Source: Bacteroidales bacterium
Lineage (GTDB): Bacteria > Bacteroidota > Bacteroidia > Bacteroidales > UBA932
Direction: 5' to 3'
DNA: 64,000 nt
Assembly: GCA_017428035.1 (NCBI GenBank)
Contig: JAFRRR010000087.1
Location: forward strand, 1-64,000
The notes under the pieces were generated by a model. The model saw nothing but the letters and a program-made list of their open reading frames with translations, ran no database searches and was not told the DNA's origin. The translations under genes were made by a program, and so were the position numbers. Position 1 is the stretch's first letter. Each line of letters opens with the position of its first letter. Shown in pieces: positions 1-9,700 of this stretch.

Positions 1-871
1 ATGCCAGCAGCGCGGGCGAACCGGTGAGGAACGACTTGCCAAGGCTCAGGCCGAAGAACTGGCTGTACCAGAGGATACCGGCCAGAGCGCAGAAAAGCAG
101 GTTGTGCCCCCAGAGGTTACCCTTTTTGTAGTCGCCCCAAGTGTGGTTCTTGCTGTTCTGGCTGAAGCAGTAAACCGCATTTACAATGAAGCCGCCGATG
201 GTCACCAGCAGCACTGCGGGCAACTCTTTGAACATAGGGTTGGTCCCCTCAAAGAACATATTGGCGCCACAGCCCTTGCCAATTGCAAAGCAGGCGCTCA
301 TAAAGCCCGAAATCAGCGCCACAAGGATACCCTTGCCAAAATTGAAACGCTGAGGCTCGGCATTGTCCTTCTTGTCTTTTGCGGCCGCCTTGGCCCTCAT
401 ACTGCCGGCCAAGCCTATGATGAGCACACCGATGAACATAACCACCACGCCGGCGATAACGGCACCGGTGATGGTGCCCACGGCGCCGCTGGAAAGACCC
501 AGCAGGTCGGTGGCCACCGGAGTCAGTATCACGCCCAGTGCAGAGCAGATACCCAGCGCCAGGCTCTGACCGAGGGCCACGCCCAGATAGCGCATACTAA
601 GGCCAAAGGTCAGGCCGCCCACGCCCCAGAGCATACCGAAGAATATGGTGAGCAGTGTGGCCTTGGGATCGGCGGTATAGAGACTCATCAGGCTGTTGCC
701 GTCGGTCACCGCCAGCAAAGCGCCCAGCAGCGGGAACACGAGCCAGGCAAAGACGCCCTGGACAATCCAGTAGCTCTCCCAGCTCCACTCCTTGATCTTG
801 TTGATGGGCACGTAGCTGCTCGCCTGGCAGAACGCGCCTATCGCAATGATTAATAATCCAAGGAATATCAT
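1..871 (-). CDS. rhaT: L-rhamnose/proton symporter RhaT (3' end cut by window)
   Basis: Inner-membrane transporter expected to bring L-rhamnose into the cytoplasm with a proton. I translated it from the complement of ATG 869-871; 290 residues are visible before the window edge and no stop is reached. It starts MIFLGLLIIAIGAFCQASSY and shows about eight hydrophobic segments separated by short loops, with a charged, lysine-rich cytoplasmic loop in the middle and the pattern GxxxSxxFAIGKG typical of RhaT. It lies 6 bp downstream of rhaA in the same direction, so it is the last visible gene of a rhaB-rhaA-rhaT operon. Family recognition is from sequence pattern and context; substrate follows from the operon. 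Bacteroidota also use other sugar importers for rhamnose, so the operon context matters for the substrate call. Confidence 0.9.
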   Translation of the reverse strand, partial: MIFLGLLIIAIGAFCQASSYVPINKIKEWSWESYWIVQGVFAWLVFPLLGALLAVTDGNSLMSLYTADPKATLLTIFFGMLWGVGGLTFGLSMRYLGVALGQSLALGICSALGVILTPVATDLLGLSSGAVGTITGAVIAGVVVMFIGVLIIGLAGSMRAKAAAKDKKDNAEPQRFNFGKGILVALISGFMSACFAIGKGCGANMFFEGTNPMFKELPAVLLVTIGGFIVNAVYCFSQNSKNHTWGDYKKGNLWGHNLLFCALAGILWYSQFFGLSLGKSFLTGSPALLA

Positions 872-877
872 AACCTG

Positions 878-2131
878 TTATCTTTTGCTGGTTACTTCTG
901 CTTCGTATTTCTGGATAACCTCCACGAACTCTTGGCCCACGGGCACATTGTTCTTCAGGCAGAACATATCGTATACTGCATTCCAAGGCATAACCTTAGC
1001 CTCTTCAAAGAGAGCCAGCACTTCGAAGTGCTTGTCTTCCAGCTCGTACTTGCTCATTGCCTCGCGAGGCTCAAGCAGAGCGCGGAGCATACATTTCTGA
1101 GCTGCGCGGCTGCCGGTAACGTATGCACCGATACGGTTCATAGCACCGTCGAAGTAGTCCAGACCGTAGTGAACGCGCTCCAGGGCGTTTGCGCGTACAA
1201 TCTCGGCAAACAGATCAAGAGTGTTGTCGTCCATAATGGTTACGTGGTCGGAATCCCAGCGGATGGGACGGCTCACGTGGAGCATCAGCTCGGGTACAAA
1301 GTTGAGCAGTGCAGAAACCTTGTCTGCAGGGCTCTCTGTGGGGTGATAGTGACCTGTGTCGATTGTAGGAATCTTGCCGTTCTTTGCAGCATATGCGGCA
1401 TAGAAGTCGTGGGAACCTACGGTGAAACTCTCCAGGCCGATACCGAACAGCTTGCCCTCGATGCAGTCTTTCATATACTTCTTATCCTCTGCAAAAATCT
1501 TGTCCAGGGAGTCCTTGAGCAGGCTGCGGTACAGCATATGGTTCACAGAGACATCCTTGCAACCGTCGTGTACCCATACATTGAGGATACAGGGGTCGCC
1601 CTGAGCCTTACCCATTGCGTCGGCGATGTCACGGCAGCGCTTGGTGTGCTCGATCCAGAAATCGCGGATACCCTTGTCGGGATTGGCGAGGGTGAGGTTG
1701 CCACTCTTAGGGTGGGAGAAAGAAGTGGAGTTGAAGTCCAGTTTGGTATCGTTTTCCTTACCCCACTCTATCCAGCTCTTGAAATAATCTACAGTTACCT
1801 CGTCGCGATCCACAACCTTGCCCTGGAAATCGCCGTAAATCTCGTGCAGATTCAGGCGGTGGGTACCGGGAATCAAACTCTTTGCCTTAAGCACATCGGC
1901 GCGCAGTTCATCTATATTGCGGGCTGCACCGGGATAATTGCCGGTGGACTGGATACCGCCCGAGAGGGCGCCTGCCTGCACTTCAAAACCCTTAACGTCA
2001 TCTGCCTGCCAGCAGTGCATAGAGAGGTGGAAATTCTGGAGCTGCTCCAGGACTTTGTCGGTGTCGATGCCTATTTCGGCGTAACGTTCTTTGGCCAGTT
2101 CGTAGGCCTTGATTACTTGGCTTTCTTTCAT
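878..2131 (-). CDS. rhaA: L-rhamnose isomerase
   Basis: Converts L-rhamnose to L-rhamnulose in the cytoplasm, the first step of the phosphorylative rhamnose pathway. The protein has 417 residues, the usual length for RhaA. It opens with the family signature NFHLSMHCWQADDVKGFE and contains the metal-ligand region GSHDFYAAY followed by DTGHYHPTE and the HVSRPIRWDSDHV segment that hold the divalent-metal ligands. It sits between the kinase (12 bp upstream) and the transporter (6 bp downstream), consistent with one transcript. No truncation or unusual residue was seen. The long antisense frames over this gene are compositional shadows. Confidence 0.97.
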   Translation of the reverse strand: MKESQVIKAYELAKERYAEIGIDTDKVLEQLQNFHLSMHCWQADDVKGFEVQAGALSGGIQSTGNYPGAARNIDELRADVLKAKSLIPGTHRLNLHEIYGDFQGKVVDRDEVTVDYFKSWIEWGKENDTKLDFNSTSFSHPKSGNLTLANPDKGIRDFWIEHTKRCRDIADAMGKAQGDPCILNVWVHDGCKDVSVNHMLYRSLLKDSLDKIFAEDKKYMKDCIEGKLFGIGLESFTVGSHDFYAAYAAKNGKIPTIDTGHYHPTESPADKVSALLNFVPELMLHVSRPIRWDSDHVTIMDDNTLDLFAEIVRANALERVHYGLDYFDGAMNRIGAYVTGSRAAQKCMLRALLEPREAMSKYELEDKHFEVLALFEEAKVMPWNAVYDMFCLKNNVPVGQEFVEVIQKYEAEVTSKR

Positions 2132-2143
2132 TTTGGTGTTGAT

Positions 2144-3616
2144 TTATTTTGATATTATTTCTTTGAATCTTGCATAAGCGGCATCCCATACCGGGCCGTC
2201 CTTGGGAAGATATTCCTCCGTGGCGATGCTCTCGCCTATCAGGCGGCGCATATCTTCTTTGGTGCTGACCAGACCTGCGGCGCGGGCCTGAATCATCACA
2301 TTGCCGATGGTGGTGGCCTCTGAAGGACCTGCCAGAACGCGCAGCTTGGTGGCATTGGCGGTAATCTGGTTCAGCAGGGCATTCTTGCTGCCGCCGCCGA
2401 TGATATGCAGCACCTCGATTGGCTCCTTCACGAACTTGGAGTTGAGGGTGTCAATGACATTGCGGTATTTGAGCGCCAAACTCTCGAAGATACAGCGCAC
2501 CATTGCACAGTCGTCTTCTGGCACAGGCTCGCCGTGGCTGCGGCAGTAATCCTTGATGGCCTGCTCCATATCTTCCGGCGCGGCAAAAGCGGGATTGTCG
2601 GGATCCACGAAAGAGACAAACGGCTTGGCCTTGCCCATCATCTCCACAATCTGGGGATAGCTGTAGTCCTTGCCCTGCTCTTTCCATTTTACGCGGCACT
2701 GCTCCAGCAGCCACATTCCCGTGACATTCTTCAGGAAGCGGATGGTGCCGTCTATGCCGCCCTCGTTGGTATAATTCTCTTTGAAGGATTCCTCGCCGAT
2801 AATGGGCTCATAAGCTTCAATGCCAATCAGAGACCAGGTGCCGGAAGACAGGTAGGCGAAGTTTTTGGTGGTGGCGGGCACGGCTGCAACCGCACTTCCG
2901 GTGTCGTGGCCTGCCACGGCCACAACCTTGACTGCGCCAAGGCCGGTCTCGCGGGCCAGATCTTCTGTGAGGGTACCCACGATATGTCCGGGCATCACAA
3001 TCTCAGGGAACAGCGCGGGGCTGACTCCGGCAGCTTCCAGCAGCTCGTTGTCTATCTTCTTGTCATAAGGATTCAGGAACTGGGAAGTGGAGAGGATGGT
3101 GTATTCGCACACCATTTTGCCGGTGAGCAGATACGACAGTGCATCGGGCAGGAACAGCACCTTGTCGGCAGCCTCCAGAGATGAATTGCCCTCGCGGTGC
3201 AGCGAGAATAGCTGGAACAGCGTGTTGAAATTCATAAACTGGATGCCGGTGCGGCGGTAAACCTCGTCTTTGGGCACAATCTTGAAATACTCTTCCATCA
3301 TACCGTCGGTGTAGTGGTCACGATAGGCACGCGGCTGCGAGAGGATATGTCCGTCGCGACCCACGCATACGATGTCCACGCCCCAGGTATCAATGCCGAT
3401 GGAGGCTACATCCAGCCCCATTGCCCCGACTTTCTTGAGGCCCTTGCGGATTTCGTCGAAGAGATAATAAAGATTGCAGTATGTGCGGCCGGCAATTGTA
3501 GAGAAGCCGTTGGAGAAGCGGTGAACCTCTTCCAGCTCCAGCTTGCCGTCCAGGCGGGCCAGGACTACCCTGCCGCTGGTCGCGCCCAAATCGATGCTAA
3601 TTGAAGTAAATGCCAT
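2144..3616 (-). CDS. rhaB: Rhamnulokinase
   Basis: FGGY-family sugar kinase that phosphorylates L-rhamnulose to L-rhamnulose 1-phosphate with ATP. The 490-residue product has the N-terminal phosphate-binding motif DLGATSGRVV, the sugar-binding AGHDTGSAVAAVP segment near residue 240 and the C-terminal GGGSKNALLNQITANAT nucleotide-binding signature, in the normal order and at normal length. It is the first gene of the rha operon; a TAnnTTTG box lies 28 bp upstream. An aldolase (rhaD) is not visible downstream because the window ends inside rhaT, so the last catabolic step is not seen here. Confidence 0.97.
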   Translation of the reverse strand: MAFTSISIDLGATSGRVVLARLDGKLELEEVHRFSNGFSTIAGRTYCNLYYLFDEIRKGLKKVGAMGLDVASIGIDTWGVDIVCVGRDGHILSQPRAYRDHYTDGMMEEYFKIVPKDEVYRRTGIQFMNFNTLFQLFSLHREGNSSLEAADKVLFLPDALSYLLTGKMVCEYTILSTSQFLNPYDKKIDNELLEAAGVSPALFPEIVMPGHIVGTLTEDLARETGLGAVKVVAVAGHDTGSAVAAVPATTKNFAYLSSGTWSLIGIEAYEPIIGEESFKENYTNEGGIDGTIRFLKNVTGMWLLEQCRVKWKEQGKDYSYPQIVEMMGKAKPFVSFVDPDNPAFAAPEDMEQAIKDYCRSHGEPVPEDDCAMVRCIFESLALKYRNVIDTLNSKFVKEPIEVLHIIGGGSKNALLNQITANATKLRVLAGPSEATTIGNVMIQARAAGLVSTKEDMRRLIGESIATEEYLPKDGPVWDAAYARFKEIISK

Positions 3617-3643
3617 ATTATAAATCAGTTGAATTCAATCCAT

Positions 3644-3673
3644 CAAAATTAGGAAAAATCCGGCTAAAAGTCA
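3644..3673 (-). promoter_or_regulatory. Candidate promoter of the rhaB-rhaA-rhaT operon
   Basis: Read on the minus strand, TAATTTTG at 3651-3644 matches the Bacteroidota -7 consensus TAnnTTTG, and a TTG -33 element lies about 20 bp upstream, inside the end of the metallo-hydrolase gene. The distance to the rhaB start codon is 27 bp, a normal leader. No rhaR-type regulator is visible in the window. Confidence 0.6.
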
Positions 3674-4431
3674 ATACGTAACCCATCGAAAGCGGGAGAA
3701 ACACCGCCTGGAAGCATCCTGGCGAACTCTTCGTGACGCGGCAGCTGGTGTGATAGATGAGTCAGGAACGTGCGCTTTGCACCCACCTTTGCGGCCACCT
3801 CAAGCGCCTGATCCAGAGTGAAGTGGGATATATGACGGGTGAAACGGATGGCGTTGATCACAAACGTGTCCACCCCTCGGAACTTCTCTATGCTCTCTTC
3901 AGAAATTTTGCTGGCATCGGTCAGATAGCCAAACTTCCCAAAGCGGAATCCCAGCACCGGCAGGGTGAAATGCAGCGCCCTAACTGGAACAATCTCCACC
4001 CCGCCTATTTCAAACGGACTGTCAGTAATGGTGTGTAACTCATATTTTGGAGCTCCGGGATATGGATTTTCTGCAAAAGCATAGGCATATTCCCTGCGCA
4101 GCGACTCCTGCACATATTCCTCGCAATAAATAGGGAAAGCCCGCTTCTCAAAATAGTTGAAACTGCGCACGTCATCCAGGCCGCCGGTATGGTCTTTATG
4201 ATTGTGCGTCAGCAAGATGGCATCTATATGACGGATGTCCTCGCGAAGCATCTGGCTGCGGAAATCGGGGCCGCAGTCCACCAGCAGCTTCAATCCCTCG
4301 TATTCCACATATACAGAACTGCGGTATCGTTTGTCCCTGGCGTCGGGCGATGTGCACACCTGGCAGTCGCATCCCAGCATAGGCACCCCGGAAGAGGTCC
4401 CGGTGCCCATAAATATCACTCTGTTTGCCAT
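3664..4431 (-). CDS. MBL-fold metal-dependent hydrolase, PhnP-like
   Basis: Metallo-beta-lactamase-fold hydrolase of 255 residues. The dinuclear metal motif THNHKDH sits at residues 75-81. Three cysteines at 21, 23 and 26 (GCDCQVC) match the structural zinc site of E. coli PhnP, a 5-phosphoribosyl 1,2-cyclic phosphate phosphodiesterase. The remaining metal histidines are seen in ALHFTLPVLG and THLSHQLP. No phn genes surround it; it is the last gene of the PAP2-addB-addA operon, 2 bp after mtaB. Most Bacteroidota carry one such gene of unproven substrate, so I call only the family. A cyclic phosphodiester is the best guess. Confidence 0.85.
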   Translation of the reverse strand: MANRVIFMGTGTSSGVPMLGCDCQVCTSPDARDKRYRSSVYVEYEGLKLLVDCGPDFRSQMLREDIRHIDAILLTHNHKDHTGGLDDVRSFNYFEKRAFPIYCEEYVQESLRREYAYAFAENPYPGAPKYELHTITDSPFEIGGVEIVPVRALHFTLPVLGFRFGKFGYLTDASKISEESIEKFRGVDTFVINAIRFTRHISHFTLDQALEVAAKVGAKRTFLTHLSHQLPRHEEFARMLPGGVSPAFDGLRIDF

Positions 4432-4433
4432 TT

Positions 4434-5675
4434 TTACAATATAACATCGACTATCTGACCCACCAGCGAGGGGTCAAAGTCGCGTTCTACCTTTATATAG
4501 TTGCGGCTGTAGCCGAACATCTTACCGTCTTTGTTGGTGCTTTCGAACAACACCTGCTCGCGCCTCCCGCGGTTGGCCTCGCAAAACTCACCGTGGAGCT
4601 TTTCGCACAGCTGTTCCAGGGCCTGAACCCTGGCTTTCTTTTCCTGCTCACTCACCTGGCCGGGCATATCAGCCGCCGGGGTAGAAGCCCGCCTGGAATA
4701 AGGGAATATGTGGATAAATGCAGGCCGGATCTGCTCCAGAAAACGATATGTCGTCTCAAAATCCTCTTTGGTCTCGCCGGGGAAACCCACAATGACGTCG
4801 ATGCCAAAAAACACATTGTCCATCTTGCTTCTGACATATTCTATCCTGCGGCGGAAGAAATCGGTATTGTAGCGCCTGTGCATAGCGGCCAGGATACGGT
4901 CGCAGCCCGACTGCAGCGGGATATGGAAATGCGGCAGGAATTTGGTGCCCGCGGCTATCCAGTCTATAATCTCTTCTGTGAGAAGATTGGGTTCTATGGA
5001 AGATATGCGCCAGCGCTCTATCCCCTCCACATCGTTCAACGCTTTGATCAGGTCAAAGAAACTCTCTCCGGTGCTCTTGCCAAAATCGCCGGTGTTGACG
5101 CCGGTGATTACCACTTCTTTGAAACCTGCGGCGGCTATCTCCTTCGCCTGGGAAACCACAGTGGCTATCGGGGCATTGCGGCTGTCACCGCGGGCCAGCG
5201 GCACCGTGCAATAGGTACAGTGATAGTCGCAGCCATCCTGAACCTTTAAAAAAGCGCGGGTACGCTCTGTCGTTGAAAAAGCGGGGAAATACTTGAGGCT
5301 CTGCCCTATCGGCTCCACAAAGACCTTGCGGTCAAGCTGCGGGGCGGTGGCTATTTTCAGCAGTTCGCCTTTATACTCGCTGCCAACCACGGCCCAGACG
5401 CCCTCCATATCGGCCAGCTGGCCGGCCTTGAGCTGCGCCTGGCAACCGGTCACAACAATGCGCGCCTCCGGACTCAGACGGTGCAGGCGACCAATGAAAT
5501 TGCGGCCCTTCTTGTCGGCCATAGCCGTCACGCTGCAGGTATTCACCACATAGATATCGGCCGGTCCGGTGGATGGTACCACCGTGAATCCAGCCTGCAG
5601 AAACTCCCGCTCGAAGGTGGAGGTCTCTGCAAAACTCAGCTTGCAGCCCAATGTAGAAAAGGCCACTGTCTTCAT
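4434..5675 (-). CDS. mtaB: tRNA threonylcarbamoyladenosine methylthiotransferase MtaB
   Basis: Radical-SAM enzyme that adds a methylthio group to t6A37 of tRNAs reading ANN codons, giving ms2t6A. The 413-residue protein has the N-terminal UPF0004 cysteines at 11, 47 and 78 for one iron-sulfur cluster, the radical-SAM motif C149-x3-C153-x2-C156, and a C-terminal TRAM-like RNA-binding segment. The overall length and the lack of the extra RimO C-terminal extension favour MtaB over RimO or MiaB. It follows folB by one base and precedes the PhnP-like gene by two bases, so it is probably translationally coupled. Note that tsaB for t6A formation is also in this window, at 32 kb. Confidence 0.93.
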   Translation of the reverse strand: MKTVAFSTLGCKLSFAETSTFEREFLQAGFTVVPSTGPADIYVVNTCSVTAMADKKGRNFIGRLHRLSPEARIVVTGCQAQLKAGQLADMEGVWAVVGSEYKGELLKIATAPQLDRKVFVEPIGQSLKYFPAFSTTERTRAFLKVQDGCDYHCTYCTVPLARGDSRNAPIATVVSQAKEIAAAGFKEVVITGVNTGDFGKSTGESFFDLIKALNDVEGIERWRISSIEPNLLTEEIIDWIAAGTKFLPHFHIPLQSGCDRILAAMHRRYNTDFFRRRIEYVRSKMDNVFFGIDVIVGFPGETKEDFETTYRFLEQIRPAFIHIFPYSRRASTPAADMPGQVSEQEKKARVQALEQLCEKLHGEFCEANRGRREQVLFESTNKDGKMFGYSRNYIKVERDFDPSLVGQIVDVIL

Positions 5676-5676
5676 A

Positions 5677-6057
5677 TCAGAAACTCAGGGTGATGCAGGC
5701 TGCGGTTTCGGGTGTATCCAGGGCGTTGGTGGCATATGTGAACGGCGGGCGCATCTTGCACACCGTCACGGAGGCCTTCTTCACCTCCGGCGCCTGCCGC
5801 CTGATCTCAGAAAGGATGGTGCCGGCCACGTGTTCCAGCAAAAATGACGGAGTTGCCATAGCCTCCTTCACTATATTGTACAGCACCGCATAGTCCAGAG
5901 TATCGCCTATCAGATCGGTTTTGGCCGCCTTGCGCAAATCCACTTTGCAGCTGAGATTCACCACAAAATCGTTGCCTGCGGTGCGCTCTTCTGGCAGGCA
6001 GCCGTGATATGCGTGGAACTTGAGATTCTTTAGTTCAATGGTGCCGAATCTTTTCAT
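5677..6057 (-). CDS. folB: Dihydroneopterin aldolase
   Basis: Cytoplasmic folate-pathway enzyme cleaving 7,8-dihydroneopterin to 6-hydroxymethyl-dihydropterin and glycolaldehyde. The 126-residue size is normal. The N-terminal HGCLPEE at residues 18-24 holds the conserved pterin-binding glutamate region, the central DTLDYAVLYNIV is the family DYxxL block, and VTVCKMRPP near residue 100 carries the conserved lysine-proline segment. It sits 12 bp behind the methylase gene and 1 bp before mtaB. No other folate gene is in the window, so the grouping is operonic convenience rather than a pathway cluster. Confidence 0.93.
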   Translation of the reverse strand: MKRFGTIELKNLKFHAYHGCLPEERTAGNDFVVNLSCKVDLRKAAKTDLIGDTLDYAVLYNIVKEAMATPSFLLEHVAGTILSEIRRQAPEVKKASVTVCKMRPPFTYATNALDTPETAACITLSF

Positions 6058-6069
6058 AACCGTCTGATT

Positions 6070-6774
6070 TTAAGCCAATATAACAAACACGCAAGGTCGC
6101 TTGCCAATAGTGGGCACATTGCGTTTCCACTGCTCTATTGCCCTGGTGCGGATAAACGCATCGGGCTGAGTGATGTTGGCGGCGATGCAAAGGCGGGTGG
6201 TGCCGGAGAGCGTCTCCAGCATATCCTTTACAAGTGCATCGTTGCGATATGGTGTCTCGATTATAATCTGTGTCTGGCCCAGGCGGCGGGAGAGTTTTTC
6301 CAACTCGGAAAGACGGGCCCGGCGCTCTGCCGGCTTCACCGGAAGATAGCCTGTAAAGGCAAACGACTGGCCGTTCATTCCGCTGGACATAAGCGCCATC
6401 ATCAGCGACGAAGGGCCCACCAGCGGCACCACCTCAATGTCGTGCCGGTGTGCCTCGGCCACCAGAATGCTGCCGGGATCGGCCACGGCGGGAAGTCCTG
6501 CCTCGCTTATCAGCCCCACATCCTGCCCCGACTCCAAAAGCGCCACATAGCCTGCGGCATCGGTCTCGGCAGTGTGCTCGTTGAGTTCAAAAAACTCCAG
6601 GGAATCTATCTTGCCCTTGAGGCCGGCGGCAGATAAGAAGCGGCGTGCGGTGCGGACCTCCTCCACCACGAACGTGCGGATACCGGCAATGGCGTCGAAT
6701 ACACCACCGCCAAGCACCTGGCGCGGATCGCCCTCGCCTAGCGGCGAAGGAATCAGATATAGCCTGCCTTTCAT
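6070..6774 (-). CDS. SAM-dependent methyltransferase, RsmI-like tetrapyrrole methylase family
   Basis: A 234-residue TP-methylase-fold protein. It shows the N-terminal LYLIPSPLGEGD strand-loop, the GLISEAGLPAVADPGS block that binds S-adenosylmethionine, VPLVGPSSLMMALMSSGM, and the ETPYRND motif found in RsmI. RsmI 2'-O-methylates C1402 of 16S rRNA. This protein is shorter than typical RsmI (about 280 residues), with a reduced C-terminus, as in a second, Bacteroidota-specific paralog group. The rRNA role is therefore probable but not certain. It sits in the middle of the addAB operon with 12-bp gaps on both sides. Confidence 0.85.
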   Translation of the reverse strand: MKGRLYLIPSPLGEGDPRQVLGGGVFDAIAGIRTFVVEEVRTARRFLSAAGLKGKIDSLEFFELNEHTAETDAAGYVALLESGQDVGLISEAGLPAVADPGSILVAEAHRHDIEVVPLVGPSSLMMALMSSGMNGQSFAFTGYLPVKPAERRARLSELEKLSRRLGQTQIIIETPYRNDALVKDMLETLSGTTRLCIAANITQPDAFIRTRAIEQWKRNVPTIGKRPCVFVILA

Positions 6775-6786
6775 CGAAAGGCGAAG

Positions 6787-9700
6787 TTAATCAACTTTTT
6801 CGATTTTATTCTCGGCTGCGTACCAAAGATATCCTTCTATATTTTCATAGCCCATACGGCGCAGCATATCCATATAGCGGCACACCTGGGAGCGATATCC
6901 GCCGTGATGGGCGCCGAATTTATAGTCCACCACGGCGACCTTGCCGCCGGAAAGCACGACCCTGTCGGGACGGTACACCTTGCCGTCGGTGTCTATGATT
7001 GAGAGTTCGTTCATCGCCTCCGCGGCAGAGTCAAACCAGCCGTAATCTTTTACCGATTCCAGCATTCCGCCCACGAGGGAGATGGTCTCGGCGCGCTTTT
7101 CTTTAGGAAGTTCGCCTCCCTGGATTGCGGCATCCACGGCAGATTCCATATCGGTGGCAGTCCTGATTCTTGAAAGGATATCGTGCAGCACAATTCCCCT
7201 CTGCCGGGCCGCATCCCGGCCTTCGGGATCAAAGAAATCGCTGCCCCGGTAGACCAGCGCCAGCCGTTTGCGGCCTTCGCCACTGCCCTCCATAGGGATG
7301 GAATTGTAGCCGTCGAGCTGCATAGGTGTCACCCCCTCGCTGTCTTCTTCGCCCGCCGTGTAAGGCGCTCTCTCCCCTACCTCAAATACATTGTCTTTCA
7401 AAGACTTCTCTTTTTCAAGCAGGTTGTAGACCATACCCGAGACGCATTTGGTGTCTTTCTTGTTGGCAAACACAATCAGCTCGTGCTTGGCGCGGGTAAA
7501 TGCCACATACGCCGTGTTCAGGGCGTCCATCTTGTAGAGGAGTTCCTCCCGCTTATAATCGCCGCTGAATGTAGATGCATTTGCATAACTGCTGAATTCC
7601 ACAGGAAGCAGGCCTGCGTCCAGCGCCGATGAGTCCTTACACCACATATATTTGGCCTGCGAGCCTTTGGGGGCCAGTTCTTCCTGGAAGAATGGCACTA
7701 TCACCACCGGACATCCAAGTCCCTTGGCCTTGTGGATTGTCATAATGCGCACTGCGTTGGCTCCGCGGGGAGATGACACGGCAGATGTGCTGCCGACATC
7801 GTCCCACCAGCGCAGGAATCCGGCCATATCGGAGCCATAGTCTCTCATATAGTCCAGCACCAGGTCCATAAAGGTCATCAGATAGGGCATCTCTCCTTTG
7901 ATAAGATCCTGGTCCAGAGAGCGGACAATATTCTCGCACACATCGTATAGGGAATTGCCTGCAATGTTCACGGCAGAAACATCAACACCCATCTCTTTCA
8001 TAACCTGACGGTTGGTGGCATCATCGGGGTTGACCATATATTTGAGCACGGCCACTATGCGCTGCACAAAGGCCGAAACACCCACCAGCAGCGACTCGTC
8101 TGTGATGACATCTATGCCGTCGGCAATCAGCTGCTCCGCCACCTCTGCCGCCTGAGTGTTTTTGCGCACCAGCACATATATGGCATTGCGAGGATACCCC
8201 AGAGCATCCAGGGCCTCTATCTCACCTTTCAGCGCAGCCAGCGCGGGATTGGGTTCATCTGCAGACTGCTTCTCATACCAAGTGACCTTCACGTGGCCCT
8301 CTTTGCCGGACTTCACCTTCTGCTCACAATCTTCAAAAGACCGGGCTATGGTCTCGTCCCCGTCGAAATAGCCGTCCCGCGCATTGGTGAGGCCCAGGAA
8401 GATATGGTTGTTGAACTCCACAATGGCCTTGTCGCTGCGGTAGTTGTCTTTGAGTGTATCCGGCACTATGTTGCGCCCGCCAAGCTCCTTTTGCACACCG
8501 CTGTCCAGGGTGTTCCAGTCGCTGCCCCTCCATCGGTAGATACTCTGCTTCACATCGCCCACAATCAGATTGCCGTAGCCCTGGTCCAGGCTCTGCTCCA
8601 GCAACGGCTTGAAGTTGGCCCACTGCATCAGCGAGAAGTCTTGGAACTCGTCCAGCAGATAGTGGTCTATCCAGCTGCCGACCCTCTCGTAAATAAACGG
8701 AGTGTCGCTGTCACCTATCATTCTGCCAATAGCCTGGGTGGTTTCTCCAAGCAGCATTATGTTGTTCTCTTTGAGATAATGACCCAATGCCGCATATATG
8801 CTGCCGAAAATCTTCATCACGCCTATGTTGTTGCGCACAATCACCGCTGTATGATAGACAGAAAACTGATTGCCGAACATCTCGACTATACCCGCCAGAA
8901 GAGTATCAAGGCCGGGTTCGTGACTGCAAGCCGCCTGGGCACGAGGCAGCATATCCTTCTGCGAAGTTTTTGCAAACCACTCCGCACAATCGCTGCAGAG
9001 CATCTCCTTCTGGTTTTCTGTGAGCAACTTGGTCTTTTCAGAGGGCTTCGGCACATCTCCACCGGCATAGGCTATTAATTTCTTGATTATGCTGTCCCCA
9101 CCCTTAAACGAGATGCCGTATTCATTGATTACTGCCACAGCATCTCGGGCCAGGCTGCGCAACCGGCTTTCAAATTCAGAAGAAATCTCGCGCGCCTTGG
9201 TCTCTACCTTCTCCATCTTTTCCAGGTCGGGCTTATATTCAGAAGCCTTTACTTTGAACTCCTCTTTAAGGAAGAGTTTCGCAAACTCCAGAAGCCGCTC
9301 TTGGAAGCCGTGTTTGGATTTATAGCGGAGCTGGTCCACTGCAAAGCGGTTGATGATGTCAAACACCCGCTCGCCGCCGGCATCGCCGCTGTCCAGACCG
9401 GAGAGCAGTTCGTCCACCACGTGGGCCAGCACATCGTCGTCCCTGAGCTCTACGCGATAGTTGGAAAAGCTGCCCAGCTCCCGTGCAAACGACCTGAAGA
9501 TCTGCTGGAAAAACTTGTCTATGGTGCAGACCTGAAAGTTGGAATAGTCGTGCAGGATGGCCGTGAGGGCCTCCTTTGCCTTCTTCTGGATTGCAGCCGC
9601 CTCTTCTATACTTTTCCCCTTGAACTCTTCGCCTTTTCCCTGCGACAGTTCGTGGAGAGTTTTCACTATGCGGCTCTTCATCTCCTCCGTGGCCTTGTTG

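Noticed and set aside
932..2152. 406-codon open frame on the plus strand opposite rhaA
   Set aside because: It mirrors rhaA exactly, has no family resemblance and arises from codon bias on the other strand.
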